Positions 32,934 to 40,602 of a DNA stretch of 64,000 bases are shown here, piece after piece. The position numbers and the translations under genes were made by a program. Source of the DNA: Variovorax sp. IB41 (GTDB lineage Bacteria > Pseudomonadota > Gammaproteobacteria > Burkholderiales > Burkholderiaceae_C); NCBI RefSeq assembly GCF_016405905.1, contig NZ_JAEFCB010000003.1:186001-250000 (forward strand), in the 5' to 3' direction. Numbering within the stretch: the stretch's first letter is position 1; the number at the start of each line of letters is the position of its first letter. The notes beneath the pieces are model-generated. The model was not told where the DNA came from, did not search any database, and saw only the letters and a program-made list of their open reading frames with translations.

Positions 32934-34235
32934 TCAGCGACCCGACCCGCCCGGTGCATCCGAAGAAAGGCCGGCCACGATCACCGCGTTGGTGCCGCCG
33001 AAAGCGAAGGAGTTGGAGAGCGCGTAGCGGATGCCCTTGGCTTCGCGCGCCTCACCGCGCACGAAGTCGAGATCGAAAGCGGCATCGGGCGTCTGCAGGT
33101 TGGCGATGGGCGGAAGCGATTCGCGCGCCAGCGCGCGCAGCGCTGCAATGAGCTCGATGGCGCCGCCGCCGCCGAGCACGTGGCCGTGGATCGCCTTGGT
33201 GGCGCTCACGGGCGTGGCGTTGCCGAACACCTCGCGGATCGATGCGGCTTCGGCCGCGTCGCCGGCCGAGGTGGCGGTGCCGTGCGCGTTGATGTGGCCG
33301 ATGTCCGAGGCCTCGATGCCGGCATCGCGCAAGGCGGCGCGCATGGCACGCACCTGGCCGGCGCTGTCGGGGTTGGTGATGTGCGTGCCGTCGCAGTTGG
33401 TGGCGTAGCCCGCGAGCACGAAGGGAGACGCTTGCGCACCGCGTGCCTGTGCATGCGCTTCGGATTCGATCACCAGCGCGGCTGCGCCTTCGCCGATGGC
33501 AAAGCCGGCGCGGTCGCCGGAGAAAGGCCGGCAGGCGGCGGAGGGCGCATCGGCTGGCGGCGGCGCCATCACGCGCATCGCGTGCCAGCTGGCCATCACG
33601 CCGGGCGTGAGCATGGCGTCGTGGCCGCCGACGATGGCCACGTCGATCCAGCCGCCGCGGATGGCGCGCATCGCCTCGCCGATGGCCATGGCCGAGGAGG
33701 CGCAGGCGCACGCGTAGGCAATGGCCGAGCCGCGCGCGCCGAAGTGCAGTGCAAGTTCGGCGACCGCGGCGTTGGGCATCACGGTGAGCACGGTCGTCGG
33801 GCGCATGCGCTTGTGCTCGCCGTAGAGCGCGCTGGTCGTGGTGTCGAAGGCGCCCGCGCCCGCCAGGCCGCTGCCCCAGAAGATGCCCAGGCGCTCGGGG
33901 TCGACGCTGCCGGCGCCGAGCCTGGCCTGCGTAGCCGCGTCCTGCGCGGCGGCCAGCGCCATCGCCGTGCCGCGGTCCAGCGGCAGGCGCGAGGTGCTGC
34001 GCACGCCGTTCGAATCGAAATCGCAGGCGGCGACGGCGAGCGACATCGGGTCCATGCCCTTGATCTCGAGCGTCTGTGCGCGCACGGCCGAGCGGCCGGC
34101 GAAGAGCGCAGCGTCGAAGGCTTCCACGGTGCGGCCGATGGGCGTGACAAAACCCATGCCGCTCACGCGAACGGGTGCCGATGCGGCACGTGCCGCGGAG
34201 GCGGCGAGAACGGCGTGCGCGGCACCGCTGCTCAT
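32934..34235 (-). CDS. Beta-ketoacyl-ACP synthase (KAS II/FabF-like)
   Basis: A 433-residue thiolase-fold condensing enzyme. The catalytic Cys is in YACACASSAMAIG (Cys178 most likely), and the two His are in NAHGTATSAGD and IHGHVLGGGGAIE. The length fits FabF-type enzymes, with a ~20-residue Ala-rich N-terminal extension. Housekeeping fabF is usually beside fabG/fabD, so this copy with its own ACP is probably for a special fatty acid or lipid. Its ATG overlaps the ACP stop by 4 nt. Confidence 0.88.
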   Translation of the reverse strand: MSSGAAHAVLAASAARAASAPVRVSGMGFVTPIGRTVEAFDAALFAGRSAVRAQTLEIKGMDPMSLAVAACDFDSNGVRSTSRLPLDRGTAMALAAAQDAATQARLGAGSVDPERLGIFWGSGLAGAGAFDTTTSALYGEHKRMRPTTVLTVMPNAAVAELALHFGARGSAIAYACACASSAMAIGEAMRAIRGGWIDVAIVGGHDAMLTPGVMASWHAMRVMAPPPADAPSAACRPFSGDRAGFAIGEGAAALVIESEAHAQARGAQASPFVLAGYATNCDGTHITNPDSAGQVRAMRAALRDAGIEASDIGHINAHGTATSAGDAAEAASIREVFGNATPVSATKAIHGHVLGGGGAIELIAALRALARESLPPIANLQTPDAAFDLDFVRGEAREAKGIRYALSNSFAFGGTNAVIVAGLSSDAPGGSGR

Positions 34236-34513
34236 GCGTGGGCCGCTTCGGCGGAAGGCGCGGCCACGCCGCTGCTCTCCGTGTCGATCACCTCGCACAG
34301 GCGCTGCAGCGTGATGCCGGCCTCGCGCGGGTCGAGCCGGTCCTCGGGAATGCGCAGGTGAAAGGCGTCTTCCACCGCGAAGACGAACTCCATCAGCGCG
34401 AGCGAATCGAGGCCGAGGTCGGTCAGCACGGTGGCCGGCGAGATGGCGCTGCGATCGAGCTTGAAGTCGGTCTCCAGGATCGTCGCGATGCTGTTGAAGG
34501 TGGGCGAGGACAT
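34232..34513 (-). CDS. Acyl carrier protein
   Basis: A 93-residue ACP with the phosphopantetheine attachment site in LGLDSLALMEF (Ser37) and an acidic helix II. It differs from housekeeping AcpP by an Ala-rich tail (GVAAPSAEAAHA) and so is likely a dedicated carrier for the adjoining ketosynthase, with which its stop codon overlaps. Confidence 0.9.
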   Translation of the reverse strand: MSSPTFNSIATILETDFKLDRSAISPATVLTDLGLDSLALMEFVFAVEDAFHLRIPEDRLDPREAGITLQRLCEVIDTESSGVAAPSAEAAHA

Positions 34514-34551
34514 GGGCGGTGTTCCTTTCGGGTGTGTGCGTTCTTGCGAAC

Positions 34552-35412
34552 TCATGCGTACAGGGGATGCGCGGGCATCGTCCCATGCGCGACCGCGTCG
34601 GCGAACGACACGGTTTCGCGCACGACCTGCTGGCGGTCGTTGTCGATCGTGATCATGTGGTAGCTGTTGGCCACGACCACGGTGCGGAAGGCGCGGCAGC
34701 GAAGGCCGCGCGCGAGGATGTCGAGGTTGGCCACGCTGGCCACCTCGTCCTGCTGGGCATGCAGCGCGAGCACGTTGTCGCATTGCACGGCGTTCAGGTT
34801 GCGCCGCACATGGCGGATCAGCCGGTCGTGTTCGCGCAGGTGCCCCACGCCGATCACCGAGCTGCCGGCGCGCGAGATCTTGCGATGCCGCAGCTCGCGC
34901 TCGATCCAGGCGCGCACGCGTTCGTTCTTCACGCCGTAGGGCGGGCGTTCGCGGTATTGCCAGAGGCGTCCGAGCGGCGTGTAGAAGGCCAGCGGCAAGA
35001 GGAACTGCGTGCGCGGAATCGCCCAGCCGTCAAAGCGCAGCGTGGTGGACATGAGCACCAGCGCATCGACGTCGCGCCCGCAGCGGATGGCCGCGCCCAG
35101 CGCGAGCGAGGCGCCGGCGGAGATGCCGACCAGCATCACCCGGTCGTGCTGCGCGCGCAGCGCCTTGACCTGCGCCTGGATGGCATCGAGCCAGCGCTCG
35201 TAAGGCGCGGCATGCTGCAGCGGCGCACTGGCATCGAACGAGTAGCCGTCGATCGACAGCGGGTGCACCGCATACCCCCGGGCGCGCAATGCCGATTGCA
35301 CGGTCAGCAACTCGTCAGGCGTGCTGCATAAACCATGCAGCAGGACCACCGCGGTGCGTTGCACCTCGCGCGGCACCATGCTCAGCTGATCGGAGGAATC
35401 GCGGGCGCTCAT
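34552..35412 (-). CDS. Alpha/beta hydrolase (thioesterase/esterase-like)
   Basis: A 286-residue alpha/beta hydrolase: oxyanion region LLHGLCSTPDE, nucleophile elbow GISAG (Ser98), the acid in ALHAQQDEVAS and the His in NSYHMITID. It resembles monoacylglycerol-lipase/carboxylesterase types. First gene of the ACP-ketosynthase-desaturase operon, where it could release or transfer the acyl product; no direct evidence of substrate. Confidence 0.83.
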   Translation of the reverse strand: MSARDSSDQLSMVPREVQRTAVVLLHGLCSTPDELLTVQSALRARGYAVHPLSIDGYSFDASAPLQHAAPYERWLDAIQAQVKALRAQHDRVMLVGISAGASLALGAAIRCGRDVDALVLMSTTLRFDGWAIPRTQFLLPLAFYTPLGRLWQYRERPPYGVKNERVRAWIERELRHRKISRAGSSVIGVGHLREHDRLIRHVRRNLNAVQCDNVLALHAQQDEVASVANLDILARGLRCRAFRTVVVANSYHMITIDNDRQQVVRETVSFADAVAHGTMPAHPLYA

Positions 35413-35551
35413 CGTGTGGCGCCGGCCACGAAAATGGCCCCTGTTTCATGCTGCTGTCGTATGCTCATGCAACGACTATCGTGTGGAGCTACTGACCGGC
35501 CCCTGACCCATCCATTCAGCAACTCTTCACACTTCCACCACCCCCACCACC

Positions 35552-36241
35552 ATGCGAATCCTGCTTGTCGAAGATGACGCCGTCCTGCGCGATGTGATGC
35601 TGCGCAGCCTGGCGGACGCGGGCCACCGGGTCGACGTGTCGACCAACGTCGAAGACGCCGACCACCTCTGGCGCGTGCAGCCCTTCGACGCGGTGCTGCT
35701 CGACCTCAACCTGCCGGCCACCGCGAGCCCCACGAGCGGCCTGGCGAGCGGCCTCACGGCGCTGAGGCAGGCCCGCGCACGCGGCGACCGCACGCCGGTG
35801 CTCGTGCTCACCGCGCGCGGCCGCACCGAGGAGCGCATCGCGGGCCTGGATGCGGGTGCCGACGACTACCTGGGCAAGCCCTTCGATCTGGCCGAAGTCG
35901 AGGCGCGCCTGCGTGCATTGGTGCGCCGCGCGAAGGGCACCGAAGACATCGTGCTGCTCGGCCAGTTGAAGCTCGACCGCAAGGCGCGCCGCTTCTCCAC
36001 CGCGGGCGGCCCGCTCGATTTGCCCGCGCGTGAGTTCGAGGTGCTGTGGGAGCTGATGAGCCCGCCGGGCCGCACCGTGAGCAAGCGTGCGCTGTCCGAC
36101 AAGCTCTCCAGCTTCGACGAGTCGCTGGGCGACAACGCGCTCGAGGCCTTCATCTCGCGGTTGCGCAAGAAACTGCTGGGCACCGGCGCGAGCATCCGCA
36201 CGCTGCGCGGCATCGGCTACCTGCTCGAAGCCGAGGTGTGA
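35552..36241 (+). CDS. OmpR-type response regulator (TctD/QseB-like)
   Basis: A 229-residue regulator: receiver domain with phospho-Asp in LLDLNLP (near residue 51), Lys in LGKPFDLAEVEARL, and a winged helix (LDLPAREFEVLWELMSPPGRTVSK). An unusual ~10-residue Ser/Gly/Ala insert follows the phospho-Asp strand. It overlaps the kinase gene by 4 nt (GTGA). Divergent from the lipid operon at 35412, which it could regulate. Confidence 0.88.
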   Translation: MRILLVEDDAVLRDVMLRSLADAGHRVDVSTNVEDADHLWRVQPFDAVLLDLNLPATASPTSGLASGLTALRQARARGDRTPVLVLTARGRTEERIAGLDAGADDYLGKPFDLAEVEARLRALVRRAKGTEDIVLLGQLKLDRKARRFSTAGGPLDLPAREFEVLWELMSPPGRTVSKRALSDKLSSFDESLGDNALEAFISRLRKKLLGTGASIRTLRGIGYLLEAEV

Positions 36242-37629
36242 CGGACAGCACCGCTTCGCTGATCGCGCGGCCGATCGCGCCGTCGCTCACGCGGCGCGTC
36301 CTGCGCAACGTGCTGGTGCCGCTGGCACTCACGTGGATGCTCGGCGCGGTGATCGCGCTGGTCATCGCCAACTACTTTTCCGAACAGGCTTTCGACCGCG
36401 GCATGCTCGACGATGCGTATGCGCTGTCGGCCAACGTGCAGGCGGGCGAGCGCGGCATCGAGCTTTTGCTCACGCCGCGCGAAGTGGCCACGGTGCTCTT
36501 CGACCAGATCGACAAGGTCCACTTCTCGGTGCAGCGGCTCGACGGCACGCTGATCTCGGGCGAGTCGGAACTGCAGGCGCCGTTGCCCGCGGGCGGCGCG
36601 CGCTACCGTTTCTCCGACGTGACCTACCAGGGCAAGTCCATGCGCGCGGTGACGCTCGAACACGATGCGGAACCGGGCATCGCCATGCCCTACCGCGTGG
36701 TGATCGCGCAGACCACGCTGAGCCGCACGGCGCTCGTGCGGCAGCTGCTCGGCTTTGCATTGGCGCCGCAGATCCTGCTGCTGGTGCTGCTGGCCGTGTG
36801 GCTCTGGTACGGCATCCGCAGCGACCTGCGGCCCCTGGGCGATCTGCAGCGCGCGCTCGACCGGCGCGACGTGCGCGATCTTTCTCCGGTGGCGGTGGCG
36901 CAGACCTCGCGCGAGCTGCAGCGCCTGGGCAATGCGGTCAACTCGCTGTTCGAGCGGCTGGGCCACAGCGTGCAGGCGCAGCGCGAATTCGTGGGCAACG
37001 TGGCGCATGAATTGCGCACGCCGCTCGCGGGCATCCGCGCGCTGGCCGAGTACGGCCTCGCGCAGCACGACACGACGGTCTGGCGCGAGCAGCTCGAGCG
37101 CGTGTCGGAGCGCCAGGCGCGTGCGAGCCACCTGATCGACCAGCTGCTCGCACTCGCGCTGGCCGAGGAAGCACGCACGAGCCTGGCGCGCGCGCCGGTG
37201 CACCTCGATGCGCTGGCCGAGCAGACGGTGCTGCGCCACCTGGCGCGCGCGGATGCGCGGGGCGTGGACCTCGGTGCGCGCGGCCTGGACGACGGCGTGG
37301 TCGTGATGGCCAACGAAGCGCTGGTCGAAGGCATCCTGGACAACCTCATCGACAACGCGCTGCGCTATGGCGGCCGCACGATCACGGTGGAGCTCGCAGG
37401 GCGCACGCTGAGCGTGATCGACGACGGGCCCGGCATTCCGATCGAAGCGCAGCGCGACCTGATGCAGCGCTGGGCGCAGGGCCCCGCGGGACAGAAGCTG
37501 GGGCAGGGCTCGGGCTTGGGGCTGTCGATCGTGTCGCGCTATGCCGAACTGCTGGGCGCGGAGCTGCGGCTCGAAGCGGCCGAGCCCACGGGCTTGCGCG
37601 TGAGCGTGGCGTTCGGAGAAGTCGCCTAG
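36238..37629 (+). CDS. Sensor histidine kinase (TctE-like, 2CSK_N domain)
   Basis: A 463-residue kinase with two membrane helices (residues about 25-47 and 170-190), a periplasmic 2CSK_N-type sensor region (SEQAFDRGMLDDAYALSANV is characteristic), H-box VGNVAHELRTPLAGIRAL, N-box NLIDNALRYGG, and G-boxes VIDDGPGIP and GSGLGLSIV. The TctDE/QseBC-like family often responds to carboxylates, but the ligand is unknown. GTG start at 36238. Confidence 0.88.
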   Translation: MTDSTASLIARPIAPSLTRRVLRNVLVPLALTWMLGAVIALVIANYFSEQAFDRGMLDDAYALSANVQAGERGIELLLTPREVATVLFDQIDKVHFSVQRLDGTLISGESELQAPLPAGGARYRFSDVTYQGKSMRAVTLEHDAEPGIAMPYRVVIAQTTLSRTALVRQLLGFALAPQILLLVLLAVWLWYGIRSDLRPLGDLQRALDRRDVRDLSPVAVAQTSRELQRLGNAVNSLFERLGHSVQAQREFVGNVAHELRTPLAGIRALAEYGLAQHDTTVWREQLERVSERQARASHLIDQLLALALAEEARTSLARAPVHLDALAEQTVLRHLARADARGVDLGARGLDDGVVVMANEALVEGILDNLIDNALRYGGRTITVELAGRTLSVIDDGPGIPIEAQRDLMQRWAQGPAGQKLGQGSGLGLSIVSRYAELLGAELRLEAAEPTGLRVSVAFGEVA

Positions 37630-38396
37630 GTCTGTGTCGAAAGCGGCGTGCCCTGGTGGAACGCCATGCGCCATCTGCCGCGACGAAGACGCCACAGCGA
37701 ACTGCGAAGCGAGTCGGCTGCGGGCCGCTCCGGTATCGCGTCGCGGTGCGCGCGGTAGGTGACCAGCGCGATGTCGGGCGCCATGCGTTGCACACGAAAA
37801 TCCGAGATCGTTCGCTCCGAAAAGGCTTCGTCGCGCAGCGCTTCGATGATCGCGGGCCGTGTCCATTCGATGCCCGACACGCCGAGCTCGCGGAAGTCGT
37901 CGTCGAGCAACTCCTCCAGCTGCGCGGCGCTGGACCGCACCTCGCGCAGATGCAGCGCGCCTTCGAGCTTCAACAGCAGCGCATCGAGGTCTTCGGCCGG
38001 TTCGGCTTCGTAGAGTTCGAGCGGAAGCCCATCGGGATCGGCGAAGAAAGTGAAGCGCCGGCCCGTGTATTCGTCGATGCGCAGCGGCTCCACAGTGATG
38101 CCTTGCGCCGCGAGTTCATGGGCCGCAGCCTGCACGTCGTGCACTTCGAAGGACAGGTGCCGCAGCCCTTGCGCCTCGGGCCGCGTGGGGCGCGCGGGCG
38201 CCTCGGGAAACGAGAACAGCTCGACCTGCGAACCGTCGGGCAACGCAAGATCGAGCTTGTGCGAATCGCGCGCCGCGCGGTAGTTTTCGGCGACGACGCG
38301 CAGGCCGAGCACCTCGGTGTAGAAGCGCTTGGAGCGCGCGTAGTCGGCGCAGATGATCGCGATGTGGTGAATGCGGGCCAGCTGCATCGGGGTCAT
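37626..38396 (-). CDS. VOC-family protein fused to a DUF4440/SnoaL-like domain
   Basis: A 256-residue two-domain protein. Residues 5-130 form a glyoxalase/VOC domain of the YaeR/Gly1 type (HHIAIICADYARSKRFYTEVLGL, HLSFEVHDVQAA, LELYEAE). Residues 135-250 look like a DUF4440 (NTF2-like) domain (ELLDDDFRELGVSG, ALVTYRAHRD, SSLWRLRRGRWRMAFHQGTP). Both families exist as separate proteins, so this is a fusion. The start overlaps the GNAT stop by 4 nt; the last 4 nt overlap the end of the convergent kinase gene. Confidence 0.84.
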   Translation of the reverse strand: MTPMQLARIHHIAIICADYARSKRFYTEVLGLRVVAENYRAARDSHKLDLALPDGSQVELFSFPEAPARPTRPEAQGLRHLSFEVHDVQAAAHELAAQGITVEPLRIDEYTGRRFTFFADPDGLPLELYEAEPAEDLDALLLKLEGALHLREVRSSAAQLEELLDDDFRELGVSGIEWTRPAIIEALRDEAFSERTISDFRVQRMAPDIALVTYRAHRDAIPERPAADSLRSSLWRLRRGRWRMAFHQGTPLSTQT

Positions 38397-38860
38397 TTCT
38401 TCAAGGGCTTGCGCAGGAAGACGCGGGTGCGCTCGGCGAAGGCGAGGCGCTTGTATTCGACATAGCCGATGCGTTCGTAGAGCGCGCGGTTCTCGGTCAT
38501 CTTCTCGTTGGTGAAGAGGTAGATCGAATCGTGACCTTGCCGCAGTGCTTCGCGCTCGGCGAGTTCGAGCAAGGCGCGTCCCACGCCGGTGCCCTGGTGC
38601 TGCGGCCGCACCGCGATCACGTCGATCACGAAGCCTTCATCGGTGACGTCGAGCACCAGCGCGGCGATGGTTTCGTCGTGCTGCGTGGCGACCCAGACCT
38701 GCGCGTTCGCGATGGCCGCGCCGTAGTCCTTGGTCATCGGAATCGGCGTGAGGCCCAGGCGCGGAATGTAGTGGCGGAAGGCTTCGGCGGCGCAGGCGGT
38801 GATGGATGCCGCATCGGTCGCATCGGCCCGTTTCAGCACCCACGGTGCGACGATGCTCAC
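38393..38860 (-). CDS. GNAT family N-acetyltransferase
   Basis: A 155-residue GNAT protein: VIDVIAVRPQHQGTGVGRALLELAE is the acetyl-CoA loop and LFTNEKMTENRALYERIGY the C-terminal motif. GTG start at 38860 overlaps the RidA stop by 4 nt (GTGA). Middle gene of a three-gene, overlap-coupled operon; the acceptor is unknown. Confidence 0.84.
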   Translation of the reverse strand: MSIVAPWVLKRADATDAASITACAAEAFRHYIPRLGLTPIPMTKDYGAAIANAQVWVATQHDETIAALVLDVTDEGFVIDVIAVRPQHQGTGVGRALLELAEREALRQGHDSIYLFTNEKMTENRALYERIGYVEYKRLAFAERTRVFLRKPLKK

Positions 38861-39342
38861 GCGTCGAACTCCACCTCGCCCTCGATCTCGACCGGGATGT
38901 TGAACGGCAGCTCCGCCATGCCCACGGCACTGCGCGCGTGCGCGCCGATGTCGGGCCCGAAGAGTTCGAGGACGAGGTCCGAGAAGCCGTTGATCACCGC
39001 CGGTTGCTTGTCGAAGCCGGGTGCCGAGGCGACCATGCCGAACACGCGCGTCCAGGCGGTGATGCGGTCGAGATCGCCGAGCGCGCGCTGCAGGCTGCCG
39101 AGCATCGCCAATGCGGTGAGACGTGCCGCCGCATAGCCTTGCTCGACGCTCACCTCGCGCCCCAGCTTGCCCAGCGGCGCAGCGATGGTGCCGTCGGCGT
39201 TGAGCGGGCCGTGGCCCGAGACGATGGCGCGGCGGCCGATGAGCCGCACGAACTGGAAGGGCAGCACGACGCCGGGCGGCGGCGTCACTGGCGGGGGAAG
39301 AACGAGGCCGAGCGCGGCCAGTCGTTGCTCGATGCGGGCCAT
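38857..39342 (-). CDS. RidA family protein (YjgF/UK114)
   Basis: A 161-residue RidA-superfamily protein of the longer type with the FQFVRLIGRRAIVSGHGPLN start and GMAELPFNIPVEIEGEVEF end. RidA proteins hydrolyse reactive enamine/imine intermediates of amino-acid metabolism. The canonical catalytic Arg before the EIE end is replaced here (NIPVEIE), so this belongs to a subgroup without the classical deaminase site. First gene of the RidA-GNAT-VOC operon. Confidence 0.84.
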   Translation of the reverse strand: MARIEQRLAALGLVLPPPVTPPPGVVLPFQFVRLIGRRAIVSGHGPLNADGTIAAPLGKLGREVSVEQGYAAARLTALAMLGSLQRALGDLDRITAWTRVFGMVASAPGFDKQPAVINGFSDLVLELFGPDIGAHARSAVGMAELPFNIPVEIEGEVEFDA

Positions 39343-39402
39343 GGCGTTTCTCTCCTGTGACGGACTGGAAATGTCCGCCGCATCTTGCCATGGCCCTGCG
39401 GA

Positions 39403-40506
39403 TCAGCCGAGCGCCGGATAGTCCGTGTAGCCCTTGGCGCCGCCGCCGTACATCGTGGCCTTGTCGAGCTCGTTGAGCGGTGCGTTCTCGCGCAGGCGGC
39501 GCACCAGGTCGGGGTTGGAAATGAAGGGCTTGCCGAAGGCGATCAAGTCGTCGCCTTCCTTCACGGCTTCATCGGCCAGCGGCTTGTCGTAGCCGTTGTT
39601 GACCATCCATGCGCCCTTGCCGCCGGCTTCGCGGTAGGCGGCCTTGAGGGCTTCGTAGTCGAAGGGCCGGTCCTCGATTTCGCGCGGGCCGCCGGTGGCG
39701 CCTTCGATGATGTGGATGTAGGCCAGGTTCAGCTGCGCGAGCTGCTTGACCACGTAGGTGAAGAGCGGCTGCGGGTTGCTGTCGTGCACGTCGTTGGCGG
39801 GCGTGACGGGCGACAGGCGGATGCCGGTCTTGCCGCCGCCGACCGCATCGACCACGGCGCGCGTGGCTTCGAGCAGCAGGCGCGCGCGGTTCTCGATGCG
39901 GCCGCCGTAGTCGTCGGTGCGCTTGTTGCTGCCGTCCTTCAGGAACTGGTCGAGCAGGTAGCCGTTGGCGCCGTGCACTTCGACACCGTCGAAGCCCGCG
40001 GTCTCGACCGCGCTGCGGGCCGCGACCGCGTAGGCGTGGACGATGCCCGGCAGCTCGGTGACGTCGAGCGCGCGCGGCTCGGAGGTCTCCACGAAGGTGG
40101 GCACGCCGTCCTTGATGAGCACGGTCTTGGTCTTGGCGGTGATGGCCGAGGGCGCGACGGGCTTACCGCCATCGGGTTGCAGTTCGGTGTGCGAGACGCG
40201 GCCCACGTGCCACAGCTGCACGACGATCTTGCCGTCCCTGGCGTGCACCGCGTCGGTCACGCGCTTCCAGGCATCGAGCTGCTCGGTGCCGTAGAGGCCG
40301 GGCACGTCCGAATAGCCCTGGCCCTGGTGGCTGATGGCGGTGGCTTCGGTGATCAGCAGGCCCGCGCTGGCGCGCTGCGCGTAGTAGGTGGCGGCGAGCT
40401 CGGGCGGCACGGCGTTGGGCGATCGGTTGCGCGTCAACGGCGCCATCACGATGCGGTTGGCGAGCTTCAGGTCGCCGGCCTGTACGGGGTCGAAGAGGGT
40501 GGACAT
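39403..40506 (-). CDS. Old yellow enzyme family alkene reductase (NemA-like)
   Basis: A 367-residue FMN-dependent TIM-barrel ene-reductase: MAPLTRNRSPNAVP, VQLWHVGRVSH, FDGVEVHGANGYLLDQFL and GRIENRARLLLE are classic OYE motifs, with the substrate-binding His-Gly-Ala-Asn in the third. It reduces activated double bonds such as N-ethylmaleimide or nitro esters using NAD(P)H. A monocistronic gene with no TetR neighbour. Confidence 0.92.
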   Translation of the reverse strand: MSTLFDPVQAGDLKLANRIVMAPLTRNRSPNAVPPELAATYYAQRASAGLLITEATAISHQGQGYSDVPGLYGTEQLDAWKRVTDAVHARDGKIVVQLWHVGRVSHTELQPDGGKPVAPSAITAKTKTVLIKDGVPTFVETSEPRALDVTELPGIVHAYAVAARSAVETAGFDGVEVHGANGYLLDQFLKDGSNKRTDDYGGRIENRARLLLEATRAVVDAVGGGKTGIRLSPVTPANDVHDSNPQPLFTYVVKQLAQLNLAYIHIIEGATGGPREIEDRPFDYEALKAAYREAGGKGAWMVNNGYDKPLADEAVKEGDDLIAFGKPFISNPDLVRRLRENAPLNELDKATMYGGGAKGYTDYPALG

Positions 40507-40602
40507 CGTGAAAGAAGGGGCAGAGTTGAAACAGGCGCAAGGCTAAGCGCCCGGCCTCAACCCTGCTGTCGCACGGTTGTCCCGATTGGTGTTAATGGAT
40601 CG

